This document shows, piece by piece, positions 37,965 to 49,113 of a stretch of 64,000 nt of DNA (position 1 is its first letter; every line of letters starts with the position of its first letter). Origin of the DNA: Inonotus obliquus (taxonomy: Eukaryota; Basidiomycota; Agaricomycetes; Hymenochaetales; Hymenochaetaceae). Made by a program: the position numbers and the translations under genes. The notes under the pieces were generated by a model. It made no database searches. It was not told the origin of the DNA and worked only from the letters and a program-made list of their open reading frames with translations. The DNA is taken from NCBI GenBank assembly GCA_032164295.1, contig JAJHTX010000004.1:744001-808000 (forward strand), given 5' to 3'.

Positions 37965-38155
37965 ATCGAGCCTGTGCTTGGTTGATATATTTCTTTCCAT
38001 CTGGCTTTATCATCTTTAGTTGATCTGCACTTTCGTTTGTTTTTTCTTGCGATACCTTCATATCTTTGACAATTTTGAATACGAACTCTATTATTTCAAT
38101 ACATGCAGACGCGGTGCTGCGTCTCAGTACTCATATACGTGCCACTCTAGCTGCT

Positions 38156-38561
38156 ATGGATGACTTTGCCAGAAGGCAAGACCAGTGGTACTCCACCTGG
38201 CGAGAGTTGGATAGTGCAGCACAAAGTCCGAAATGGAATGGCATCGGATCTGGTAAGATAGCATGCTCTGTTCTGAGTGAATCCCATAGCTTTGCAATCG
38301 CAATCGCACTTTCCCTTGCGTGTCGCAGACTACGATTTTTGGGCCCACGAGAACTCCGTATTTCCAAGTTACTCCAATGTCTTGTATTTTATCTGTCTCG
38401 ACTCTCGATACTACGAATTATCGAGTAAGACATTCACGGCTACGACACTCAACGTGCATGCGATAGTTTCCAGTAGCACGTTGACACTAACGGAAAATCG
38501 TTGTATGTCTCGGTTGGCGATAAACTGCTTGAACGAGGATATTCTTGAGAGGGAGGATTAG
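38156..38561 (+). CDS. Small unrecognised two-exon gene
   Basis: MDDFARRQDQWYSTWRELDS followed by AAQSPKWNGIGS is joined across a GTAAGA...CAG intron (about 38253-38328) to DYDFWAHENSVFPSYSNVLY and a further 60 codons ending EDILERED at 38559-38561. The join is in frame and stop-free, which supports a gene, but no family is recognised and conservation is unknown. The first ATG (38066) would add 30 residues. Confidence 0.35.
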
Positions 38562-39573
38562 TTCGGAATGTCGGGAACTATGGATTTTGTCCCTTTGGGA
38601 TACGACGCCACTGCTATTGACGCAAAGTGGATGTAGGTAGTAACTAGGGAGACCAAGAAACCACTTGGAGGACTGATCGTGGGTAAGGATGGGTGTACAA
38701 ACCTTCCAGATTGTCAGAAGCCGTCTTATGAAGGACCAAGAGTAATCATCATCAAAGGAGAATCTAGTAGTCGTGTAATTCGAGCTTCCTATTTCTTTGG
38801 CATGATCTATGGCGAGGCCCACTTCTCCACACAGGCGAGAAGAATGTGAGAGAAATGCGAGTGAAATGAATATTTCGAGTCAGAAATATGATATTACACC
38901 TTCTCTTCCACTTGTGCTTGGAGGATTCCGCGTGACCCTTTCTAATATGATAGGCGATAGCTTCTTTAAATCATCGCCTCGGGAGATTGAGTAGTTATGA
39001 AGCTTGCCGAGCGGGAATCCCTGATGCGATGCGGCATGTATAACGGGCTGGGCGCTGTATTAGATTCCTGTATTGATCATCGCAAACGTCTGTTTCAGTG
39101 TGTTGTACGCACCTGTTGTGATATTCCAAGATCGTCTATTACTAGTCAAGGAGAAACTCGGTCGAAAAGTACAACTCACCCATAACGACGATACACTTCC
39201 GTCAAAATATCTTTCAAAAGTCGAGCTCCAAGGTCCGGAAAGTTTCGCCACTTGTCGCGTCGTCTCGACACGACAAGCTTACTGTACCGAGCCATAGGGT
39301 ATCAATCCAATCAGATTTATGCCTCACAGGCCACGATATAGGCGACCAAGCCACGAAGTCCTCGACACGGTCTAGCCTGTGACATGCTTTGAATACATGC
39401 AACTAAACAACATGTTACTGAAGCGCGACGCAACTCATGATCCTCGTTACGTGTGAGACAAACAGGCCGCCCTTCCATCTCGTGACGATGGGAATCATAG
39501 TTTCTGGTTGTGGCTGGGAGTAAGAGAGGCTCCTCATTGGACGATCGCGGTCACGGGAACGTACCAGCTTCGT
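38562..39573. other. Gene-poor region
   Basis: About 1 kb with small overlapping frames on both strands and no recognisable product. A 12-base word (acaggccacgat, 39326-39337) recurs in the inverted repeat at 39574-39608. Confidence 0.4.
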
Positions 39574-39608
39574 ACAGGCCACGATCAGATAACTCGAGCG
39601 TGGCCTGT
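39574..39608. repeat. Perfect 10-bp inverted repeat
   Basis: Arms acaggccacg (39574-39583) and cgtggcctgt (39599-39608) are exact reverse complements with a 15-base spacer. It lies about 80 bp upstream of a TATA box, so a dimeric transcription factor site is possible. Confidence 0.6.
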
Positions 39609-39687
39609 CTGTAGAAAGGGGCTATCAATTAATTCATGTTTGTTTCTTGCTTACACTTACGGGCATGCGTAATCAAACAGAGGAGGG

Positions 39688-39695
39688 TATAAATA
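39688..39695 (+). promoter_or_regulatory. TATA box upstream of the unknown gene at 39941
   Basis: Sequence tataaata, followed by cgg exactly as at the aldo-keto reductase TATA box. It is 253 bp from the chosen ATG; a GTAAGT at 39799 and a CAG before 39840 suggest a 5' UTR intron that would shorten the mature leader. Confidence 0.5.
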
Positions 39696-39940
39696 CGGTC
39701 ACCTGTGCGGCTTGTTGTTGTCCTTCGCGTTCCACCTCTCGCGTTGATCCTCCCGGAGCGGGAACGGTACGTCCCTCTTAGCCCTTTATTCCTCAAGGTA
39801 AGTCGACCAGCTACGTCTGCCGCTACTCGCTTCAGCAGTCATTGACTACTCCAAACTTCTTGAATGCACAGTTACTTTCTCTAATCACACCTAAGCGTAA
39901 GCGCCGTGTTTCGTTGGGCACCGATCTCAGCCCAAGAGAT

Positions 39941-41065
39941 ATGCCCCGGAAACCGTATCAACCAGCCACCAAGAAGAAGAAAAAGGAGGCGCAGCGTGCC
40001 GATGAGCACGTTGAAAATGAGATTCTGAAAGACAGCCCCGGAAGGCCCAGGAAACGCGGTCGGGATCAGTCGCCAGAACCGTGTCTTGAGTCCATCTCTT
40101 CGCCTTCCTCGACGGGTCGACGTCCCGTAAGGGGCATCTGTTACAACTGTGCGCAAAACGCGCATCTGGCCATCACCCATGACGAAGACGTCTTGTCCAA
40201 TGCGTCCAGGCGGCGAATCACTGATCAGGCTGGGCCATCTGAGCCCTCGCGTCTTCCTATAACAAATCTTGAGTCCCGTCTGGACAGACTCCGGTTGACG
40301 GATGACGATGGAGAGGTTGAGTTCAATACCAGGCTTAACCTATCGGTGAACGTATCAGTAGACTGCAGGCAAATGCCTGTGCAAATGGTGGTAGACGCTC
40401 CTCCGCCGTACGATGGGGAAGCTCCCGAGGAGTGGCCTCAACCGATGGACGTCGACCCGCCCTACATCGATATTCCTGAGTTATTCGAGAACCTTGACAA
40501 CGGCCGGGCCAGTCTGCTGCGAGACAGGAAGGCGAGACGAGTGGATCGTAAGGGTCACTCTAAACAGCGAGCGAAGCTGAGTCGAGGCTCTGATGAGCGA
40601 CCCCTGGAGAACCCCAGTCGTAGTCGTTACGATCCCCTGGCTCGCGTCGGAAGTTCCGGGAAAGGGATTATCCAGCGGTTACGCTCGCCGGACCCCTTCA
40701 TCGCCGCCTACGCAAGATACCAGCATGCGTGTAAGGCTTTTGACGACAATTTTGGATGGGGCATTCGATTCTCTGAGGTACCATGGCCGGTATCCAATCC
40801 CCCAAAGTCCGACAAAGACATCACGGTGGAAGAAGTCCAAAGCTTCTTCCGACTTGCAAAGGTCCCCCCGAGCTTCAGGTTCCTGTCCGTGTCCCCATCG
40901 GAACTCAAGGATGTCGTTCGACGGGAACTCGAGGATCGCTGGTCGGAAGTTGCAATTAAGGATCTCTCCTTGCGACTTCGTGACGGGCCACGCGAGGGTG
41001 ATGCAGCACTAGCTGCTGCGGCTACCGTTCAAGCTGCACTCAGAAGCCTGGTGGATGACAACTAA
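39941..41065 (+). CDS. Unknown basic, Pro-rich protein of agaricomycete type
   Basis: Intronless coding region with about 374 residues from the ATG at 39941; the frame is open 33 codons further up but has no ATG there. The N-terminus is basic (KPYQPATKKKKKEAQRADE, then RPRKRGRD), suggesting nuclear targeting. The middle is Pro/Asp-rich. The C-terminal 120 residues look folded: DPFIAAYARYQHACKAFDDN, then GIRFSEVPWPVSNPP, DITVEEVQSFF and LKDVVRRELEDRWSEV. That order (aromatic helix, VPWP, acidic helix, Arg-rich helix) recalls an abundant unnamed agaricomycete family. Single-exon structure and somewhat GC-richer codons set it apart from its neighbours and could reflect retroposition or a multi-copy family. 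Confidence 0.7.
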   Translation: MPRKPYQPATKKKKKEAQRADEHVENEILKDSPGRPRKRGRDQSPEPCLESISSPSSTGRRPVRGICYNCAQNAHLAITHDEDVLSNASRRRITDQAGPSEPSRLPITNLESRLDRLRLTDDDGEVEFNTRLNLSVNVSVDCRQMPVQMVVDAPPPYDGEAPEEWPQPMDVDPPYIDIPELFENLDNGRASLLRDRKARRVDRKGHSKQRAKLSRGSDERPLENPSRSRYDPLARVGSSGKGIIQRLRSPDPFIAAYARYQHACKAFDDNFGWGIRFSEVPWPVSNPPKSDKDITVEEVQSFFRLAKVPPSFRFLSVSPSELKDVVRRELEDRWSEVAIKDLSLRLRDGPREGDAALAAAATVQAALRSLVDDN

Positions 41066-41511
41066 TACTACTAATGATTTGCTGTGATGAGTCTTCGCTT
41101 GCTGTTGTTCGTGACTGTGGTGCTGGATCGCCATGCTCCTCCGTGACCATTGTTTTCCTTTCTTGGGACGCAACGCCGAGTACTGTAATACGCAATCTCG
41201 TTTACTCTACCTGTTTTCATGAATGCTCTTTCCATTGCTCTCTTCTTACCAACTATCACACTCCTTCATGTTCTGCTGGAATCCACTTTCCACGCAATCA
41301 CTCTCGTTCGTCTTCTGCTGACGCTGTAGTCTCATGCTACACAAACTGTTTATCAATCAATTTATATGGAATAGAAGGAATAGGCACTGTTTTGACTGTA
41401 GGCAGGCAATCAATTGAAGGAATGAGGGTACCCTCGTAAATCCGTGGAACACATACCTAATCAATCCAAAGCAGAGTAGCAATCACTGATCGGCACGACA
41501 CAAACCCAGTA
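41066..41511. other. Convergent intergenic region
   Basis: About 445 bp between two facing stop codons; 3' UTR sequence with no supported gene. Confidence 0.5.
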
Positions 41512-43322
41512 TTATTTCCCCAAACCAAACCTCTCTTTAGCATCCTTCACAAACTCATTTATGTCCACCACACGACCGCCTTCTCGTCTACTTTTCTCAG
41601 CAGCAAAAACGGCAAGATGACTGGTTAGGATATCTTGGATTGTTACACCCAATGTGTTTTGCTGATGCGTGAGAACGGATTGGATGAATGTGGATATTAG
41701 ACCTAGGTCTCCTCCTCCATGGCCTCCGCCTTCTTTGGGTGGGGTGTGGATTTGAGTTCCTGGGTGGGAGGCGGAGGCATTCGGGACTGTCGAAGGTGAA
41801 GTAGGTGATGCACGCTTCCGAAAATCGGTTACGGCAAAAGAAGTCATATCACCTATAATTTCCCCATGTGTAAAATGTAAACGAGTTTGACGTTCGCATA
41901 TCAGAGAAGTGAAAGCGATCATTGTGAATGAGACTGTCGAGCCGTTTGAGAATTCGATGTTGACTACCTGTAGTTGTCGGATGGAGTTGTTAGTGTTAGT
42001 GTTAGTTTTGTGTTGATGTGTGGTAGGATGCGACCAATGAAAAGGTATGAGCGGAATGAGCGGAGTGGAGGGGTAATAAGGAGGAGAGGATGGACGAACT
42101 TGGTTATCGACTACGTCGTTGTCACTTTCGTATACGCATTTCCCGTATGGACCGGTCTGTAGTGCTTCAGTTATATTCTCGATATCTGGGACGCCGTCGA
42201 CAATAACGCTACAAGGCCAACTTGTGTGTCCTTCCTTTACGCGGTCCAGGTATACTATACGAATGCAATAATAAGTTCCCCCTCGTGCATGCGTCTAATT
42301 GGGTATAAACTTGAACTTACTGCCCTTCGCACTGTAAGGGCACTCGCCTTCGTACGAACAGTCGAGACAACGAGTGGCAGAACCAGCAGCAGGTGGTTTC
42401 TCCGATTTCTTAAAATGCTGCAAGGAACCGAAAGAAGAGACCCGTACGGGTGTTGCCGGTGCGAGCATGCTGCAGATAATGTCTATATCACTGGTAAACA
42501 TTAAAATAAATCGAAATGAGTATATAATCAGGAAGCTTGGGTTACTTTAATACTTACTGGCAACTCTTTGTCATAAGCGAAAAAGAAGCATTTTCTTCCT
42601 TAGCCCAGGCGCCGCGTACGTAGGAGTGTGCAAAGTGGTAGTATCCGACAGGCTCGAGGTGTTGAATGTTAATCAGCCTTCCGAGGGAGCCTGAATGGAT
42701 AATCTCCGACATTGCTTTGCTATATGGTGAATAGCGTAGCACTGCATCCACATCGGATACTATTAGTAAACAATTTCCGGTGCATCTTATTGAGATAACA
42801 CACCATGTCCCACTCCGAAGATAACTCCGGCTTTCTCAACAGCTTCGGCCATACGTACACAATCACCAACACTTGTCGCCATAGGCTTCTCACACAGGAT
42901 ATGATACCCCTGTTCCGCGAACGCCAAAACGACGGGACAGTGCATTTGATCTTGCACAGCAACCACTATCGCATCCGCGAGGCGTGCTCTATTAGTCTTG
43001 AGTGATTCAGTGGAAGCAGCATGGAGATCTTCCCATGTATGGAAAATGTTGTTGGTCTCGATGGAGTGAGCTGCGACCATTGCAGCTCGTGTCTTGGGAC
43101 GAGGCTCTGCGATGGCTATTACCTTGCATTTCTCCGGTGCTTTGAGAGCGTATTCTGCATAACCCTTGTGGATTGTTCAGACATACGCAGCAATGACTAC
43201 CGCAGAATCTGCGAATGATGACTCGCCTGACCACGCTGACCGCACCCTATAATCACCAGCGTTACTGGCCTTGACGAAGATACGTCGCCTTCGCTACCGT
43301 TGACTACGGAGGAGCCGTTCAT
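41512..43322 (-). CDS. Gfo/Idh/MocA-family NAD(P)-dependent oxidoreductase
   Basis: Rossmann-fold oxidoreductase, probably acting on a sugar or polyol. The start [20 protein letters not shown] leads to the dinucleotide motif [11 protein letters not shown]; then [38 protein letters not shown] (the family EKP motif), [16 protein letters not shown] and [16 protein letters not shown]. Then [11 protein letters not shown] and a Cys-rich stretch ([14 protein letters not shown]) that is common in fungal members. The C-terminal part includes [20 protein letters not shown] and ends KERFGLGK at 41512-41514. Intron 1 (43165-43226) seems to use a GC donor (CAG|GCGAGT), since it joins GCGQRGQ to [12 protein letters not shown] in frame. 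Substrate unknown. Confidence 0.87.
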
Positions 43323-43781
43323 TCTTGCTGTAACCTGCGTTGTTGTCTCCCGCGGTATTGTAGTAATCGCAAGGAAAGAAAGCAGATAGGAGCGTCAGCT
43401 GGTCTGGCATCCACGTCGTACATTGATAGAAGTCGCCATTTGCATTAATATCAGCGCAGATATAGCAGCGCGTAGTCGTGATTTCGGACCGACACCCAAA
43501 CCAATAAGGAGCTTTGCTTTACGCATCAGTGTGACTGCCATATTTATGGGTATTAACGCAAGAATAGTGTGCGACAATGGAGGAAGCGGAGTTCATGTCT
43601 GTAAGCATGGTCTGCTTGTAACCTTGCAACGATGAGATATTCCGATTCGGTATCCCTTGATCGGTGTCCCCATAAACATTCCAATATGGAGATATGATCG
43701 ACGCAGAAGGTTGTGAATTCGCCAGCCGCAGTACTTTTCGCTTCTTGCTTTCCTACCGCACACTAATTACCTTCACGAAAC
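43323..43781. other. Divergent promoter region
   Basis: About 460 bp between the oxidoreductase and peptidase start codons. Frames inside it are not supported and no motif stands out. Confidence 0.5.
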
Positions 43782-46700
43782 ATGGTAGTCGTCCTCGACG
43801 CCATAGAGAACGAGAAACTCGACCTCGAGCTTGAGGCTCCCGCCCACGGCGCTATCGAACTCCCTTCAGGCTCCGATGATGAGAATGAAACTACAAAATC
43901 ACGACCTTTATCACGCAGGGGGAGAAGAATTCTTAGACTTACTGTTGCGGCCTTGGCTATCGCCATAACCCTTCTTAGTCTCAGCTTGGTTGGAAAAAGA
44001 CGCCACAAGAAAGATTATGAGCTACTCGCGTCGCTTGCTCATGGTAACGGCAAAGAAAATGAAGGATTCGGATTCTTGAACAGGATTCTGAGCCTGGAGA
44101 AAACGGAGAAATTGTTCTTGTACGTATTCGAATTGCCTCCGATAGTGCTCGTGATAACCAGCTCATTGACGTCCATGTAGGAACATACCATCCACGAAGA
44201 GCGCAATCCATGCGTCTCGCAAGTTTGCCGGGCATCCTCATCTTGCTGGATCTTCTGAGGACTTCGAGGACGCGAAGGCAATTTTAGAGCTTTTCCAGAC
44301 CCAATTCGCGATATCTGTGCCCGGGGAGGAACCCATCTTCCCAGCCGGAACAGCCGAGTCGCGCCAGGCTACGCTTGATATTCCCCGTTTGAAGGCTCCC
44401 CAGGCATGGATCGATGTCTATTATCCTATCATGAACACGCCTTCAGACCGTAGTCTTGCGGTCCTCGATGCAGATGGAAGTATCGCATGGTCAGCGGATC
44501 TTGAAGAAGATGGTGACAGCCGTGATCACGATGCAGAAAAGTACCGAACAGCCGTACCAACATTCCATGGATTCAGCAAGGATGGAGACGTCGAGGGCGA
44601 GCTCATCTATGCCAACTACGGTACTAAAGAGGATTACGACGCTCTCGAAGCCTCTGGAGCGGATCTTACAGGCAAAGTCGTTATTACGCGCTATGGCGGT
44701 ATCTTTCGCGGTCTCAAGGTGAAGGGCGCCGAGGAGCGTGGTGCGGTTGGTGTACTTATTTATTCAGACCCACGGGATGATGGTGCGGTTGGTGTACTTA
44801 TTTATTCAGACCCACGGGATGATGGTGCTGTTACCGTCGAGAATGGGTACACACCTTATCCTACTGGTCCTGCTCGAAACCCGACTTCTGTACAAAGAGG
44901 GTCTGTCCAGTACTTGTCGATTTATCCTGGGGACCCAACAACTGTATGTTATCTTCTATATGAGGATGACATCACTGCTGAACTAGGTTTCATTAGCCTG
45001 GGTACCCAGCTTACGAGAATTCAACGCGTTCAGAACCCTTCAACAGACCTTTAATTCCCAGTCTTCCTATCTCATGGCAAAACGCCGAAAGGTTGCTCGA
45101 AGAGATTGAAAGCCCTTCAACTAACCGCATGCTTACCGGGAAATCAAGCCCAAGGGTAGTCAAGCTCGTGAACCACGTTGACGAGAAGGTCATCCCAATA
45201 TGGAATACCATGGCGGTGATTCCGGGACATATCAGAGATGAAGTTGTCCTTGTCGGGAACCATAGAGACGCGTGGGTTCTAGGTGCTGCGGACCCTACAT
45301 CTGGTACTGTTTCTTTACACGAAGTCATTCGAGGCCTCGGAACGCTTCTCCGCGCGGGATGGAGACCCTTGCGTACAATTCTAATCGCGAGCTGGGATGC
45401 AGAGGAGTACGGTCTCGTCGGGAGCACGGAGTGGGGCGAGGATTTCGCAGACTGGATTAAAGATCATATCGTAGCATACCTTAACACAGACGTCTCCTCA
45501 GCTGGGTCTCGGCTGTCCATTGGAGGATCACCATCACTCGCACCTCTGATCGTCAGGACGGCTAAGGACTTACCGCACCCGACGAAGAAGGACAAGACTT
45601 TATGGGATGCTATGGAGGATCAAGGACCATTCGAAGGTCCACTCGATCCAGCTTTCGTAGCTCAGTTTGAGGCGGAGCAGAAAGCTAGGCGTGCCACGGG
45701 GACGGGGGTTTCGCCGCTTGGTTCTGGGAGCGACTACACGGTATTCTTGCAGCGTATCGGAGTACGTACTACTATGTCCTTACTTTATACGGTCTAACTC
45801 GCTCTTATTCTTGCAGATTGCTAGCTCCGATCAAGGATTCGACGGTACACCATTTGATGCGCCATATCATTATCATTCCATATACGATTCCCAGATGTGG
45901 CAAGAGAAGTATGCAGATCCTGGTTTCCACAGACATGCAAGTAACTCGTATGAGGACTTACTTGAAATTATTGCTTATCAATGAGCTGTTTTCAGGTTGC
46001 CATTGCGAAGAACCTTGGTTTGTTGACTCTGCGCATTGCGGACGCCATTACGCTACCATTAAATACCACACAATATTCATTGGAACTGGATGATTATCTA
46101 GACGCGTATGTCAAGCTCCTGTAGAATCGAAAGACCCCCACTAACAATATATCACAGGGTCGAAAGTATCGCCTTATCCTCCGTCAACCTCTCACCCCTC
46201 CGAACATCAATCGCAAGCCTGCAAAACGCAAGTCACGCTCTCGACATCGAGAAACTCGAAGCTGAAAAGGCTCTCCGCAAACTTCTCGAAGAAATGCTCC
46301 AGAACTCCGCTAAAGGTATCGAAGACGGTCCAAATCGAAATCGATTCGTAAAGGGCTTTATGAAGTTTATTGGAAGGTTGTTAGGTCTTCCTCCTCCTCC
46401 ACGCGGAAATGAGAAGACCAACGAGGAGGCGTTTGAGAGATCGTTTGATGTGTGGGTGGAATATGCGAATCGAGAAGTAAACGGGTCTCCTGGATCGGGA
46501 GAAGAAGGCAGTAGACCTCATCCTGATCGAAGGGGTCATCGTTCTGAACGATCTCATTCTCACCCACGACTTCATCCTCGCCCCCTTCCACCACCTGATT
46601 CCATTGCGGAGCAGGTCTTAGGGAATATCAATCTCCCTCGATTCATTGAAGCTGTTAAGCGTGTAAGGCGTGTTAATAAGAAACTTTCGTCCTTTGAGGG

Positions 46701-46969
46701 TGGGTTTATTTCGGAAGGAGGGATTAAGGATAGAGAGTGGTATAGACATCTTGGAGTTGCTCCGGGTAAATGGCTAGGTATGGACTTTTGTCCTCTCCTT
46801 TCAAAGATTATCGTAGCTGATGAAATATGATGATGTAGGTTATGGTGCAACAACGCTCCCTGCCCTCACTGAAGCAATTACAATCGAGAAAAACACGACC
46901 CTCGCCCAATACGAAGCAGATCGTTTGCAAGAGTTGATTAGTGAGTTAACTTCTAGCATTTCCGTGTGA
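43782..46969 (+). CDS. Glutamate carboxypeptidase II/transferrin receptor-like M28B peptidase
   Basis: Type II membrane protein of the M28B group. The acidic cytosolic tail is followed by an anchor (ILRLTVAALAIAITLLSLSL). The PA domain includes ADLTGKVVITRYGGIFRGLK and the exact 42-bp duplication at 44740-44823. The peptidase domain has GNHRDAWVLGAADPTSG (zinc His and Asp), WDAEEYGLVGS (catalytic and zinc Glu), YLNTDVSS (Asp) and a late PYHYHSIYD (His), so the catalytic set looks complete. The TFR dimerisation domain follows, with LGLLTLRIADAITLPLN and a helical tail with a Pro/Arg/His-rich insert near 46490-46600. The intron after GDPTT restores PGYPAYENSTRSE in frame. Stop at 46967-46969. 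Probably a vacuolar or cell-surface exopeptidase. Confidence 0.9.
44740..44823 (+). repeat. Exact 42-bp in-frame tandem duplication
   Basis: Units 44740-44781 and 44782-44823 are identical over all 42 bases and encode GAVGVLIYSDPRDD twice in the PA domain of the M28B peptidase. Fungal relatives, from general family knowledge, have one VGVLIYSDPxDDG segment here. Confidence 0.95.
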
Positions 46970-47400
46970 ACAATATTTCCGTATATTATCTATTCTTTGC
47001 TACTATTTGCCGTGTAATTCGTCCAATGCTGTCCCTATTATGTATCCGAATCGTTGCTCTCGTTCATTCGTTCTCTCATTCCGTTTGCGGGACTCGGGCT
47101 TGTATATTGTACGTTTATTTCCAATACAAGTTGTGCAGTAGAGTAATTGTGCAATGTAGGCATCTCAAATCTCGAAGAAATCATGCAACGCACAAAATCC
47201 GGCCCATGGCGTACTTGCTTCCGAAGCTGAGCTACTAAAGTAATGGGCGAAGAGTGTAACATTTCAAGCGGCGATGGGAGATTTCAGGTCCCGACGCATT
47301 ACCGTGCTTGATCAACAAACACATTATGGATGTTCTTGTCTTATAATACCGATAATGACACCTATTGTGAGATTTGTATCAAATCTGAGATTCTTCTTAA
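46970..47400. other. Convergent intergenic region
   Basis: About 430 bp between facing stop codons; no gene or repeat seen. Confidence 0.5.
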
Positions 47401-48839
47401 CTATGCCTTCGGTTTTGCAGCTGCAACCGTAGTAACCGTCTATATCAAAGCAGATCCACGAAAAAATGACAAAGATTCGAAAATGATTTGATCAGGTTCA
47501 TTCATTCCATGAGCGAGGAAACTCTACACACCTGTTTAACAATTTCGTACAACCTCCTTTGGCACGCAAACAAAATCGCAGCGTTAAGGACGCTCTGCAC
47601 GAGTTTGCTACCGATACCCCTGTAGAGGCCTTCAATACCTTCCTCACGTACGACAGTGAGGATACCGTCGAGGGAAGACTTATAGCGTGCGGCAGTAGTG
47701 GAGCCGGCCTGGAGGCGCGATTTAATTACTCTAGTGGAGAAGCGGAAATAAGGGAGGGGTAAGTGAGAGGCTCGAACGGATAGATGTAATTGAGTGCTCA
47801 CATGTATGGGTATGTAATACTTGTGGCGACTGTACCAAGTCAATACAGAGTTCTCAGCGATAAATCTCATTGAGAAACACAATGTTCGCATACCAAGCTT
47901 CGAAAGAGCACCAAGGAAGAAGAAGTCCACATCCCTAAGTGATGCAATGGCGGTTTTGTTCCCCGCAGCTCTGAGCCTCGCTGTTCTTCTTTGTACAAGA
48001 AGATTCTTCAGCTGTTCAAATACAGTATACTGCAGCACTGGATTCATAACGAGGACCAATGCAGGACCAATGCCTCTCCAGAATTCCTGAATACCACCCT
48101 TTCGAAGGATCTGTGATATAGTTTCGGTGAAACTGAGCTTCTTCACCACATCTTTGTCCTTGATACCGATGGAGCTGGTCTGCGTTGGTCCACTTCGGGG
48201 TGACATTGTTTGAACGGTTTGGGAAGTCTGAATGACCCAGATGGGGTTGCTGATAATAGTCGTCGCGGAACCTTAGTAACAATGCGGTATGTCAGCACGG
48301 TTTCCGATAGTGGGATTTAGTCAAGACCCTCACCGGCTATGAGTCCTATTAGCATTGACTCTAAGGTAGTTAATGCCTTACTCCCGGGTCGTGACTTTAG
48401 AACGACCTCGCGACTCCGCTCGTAGAAGAAGTAATACACTCTGTGTTGCAATCAGTATTCTGTATTGCGAATCCAATTGTACGAACTCGCCCATTAGTAA
48501 CAGCAATACCAAGCAGGCTAGAGTTAAGACCATCATAAAGCCCTGCAATGCCTTCACGCTTGATTATATCAACGACTGCTTGGTAAGTTGACTGCGGACA
48601 ATCGTATGAACAAGGGAAATGCAGAATTATAAATACACGATTATAAAGGAAAAGTTCATGCCTTCTTTTCTTTGCTCGTCTCTACAGCTGCGCGCGTCGA
48701 AAGGTATATTAACGGGCTGAAGACTTTTTCAGCACGTTGCATTACTTCGAATGGGATACATGTCTCACTAGGTAGCAGACATCGCCACGATCCCGCCAGC
48801 AGAGCCGGCGAGGGCATGAATGAGTGAGTCACTGGACAT
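47401..48839 (-). CDS. ANT1: Peroxisomal adenine nucleotide carrier, ANT1/PMP34 type
   Basis: Mitochondrial-carrier-family protein that by homology supplies ATP to peroxisomes for fatty-acid activation. It starts MSSDSLIHALAGSAGGIVAM, then SATYPLIYLSTRAAVETSKE (signature 1, with the nucleotide-carrier-like Tyr-Pro), STYQAVVDIIKREGIAGLYD and LLGIAVTNGVYYFFYERSRE. Signature 2 is SNPIWVIQTSQTVQ, followed by GGIQEFWRGIGPALVLVMNP; signature 3 is TYPYIVIKSRLQ, then GIEGLYRGIGSKLVQSVLNA and the short tail KQTVTTVAAAKPKA, with the stop at 47401-47403. Two introns, 48592-48661 and 48441-48490, appear to begin with GC instead of GT; in both cases the GC join keeps the frame and the conserved residues, while reading through meets a stop. 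Confidence 0.9.
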
Positions 48840-49113
48840 GTTCTATAGTCCTCGAATTATGTCCACTAGAGATGGTGAGGGTAAGGAGCAGGGCGTCGAT
48901 AATAAATATATCACAGTGGACGGCGTGGAAATCACGTTCATCTGAGAGACTCAGATAACGTGACGTCTATTGTTGCTTGTTTACATGCGGCGCGTCAAGG
49001 ACCGCTCGCGTGGCTTTTACGTACGCATATGGACTCCCAGAAACCGTCGACTAGCGCCTCGCTACTGTGCATTTACCATCACTATTGTCCACCGTCCTTC
49101 TGGTCCGGCCGAA

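Noticed and set aside
39842..39940. Upstream extension of the unknown gene at 39941
   Set aside because: The frame is open but begins at TTG, not ATG, and probably lies in the 5' UTR or after a UTR intron.
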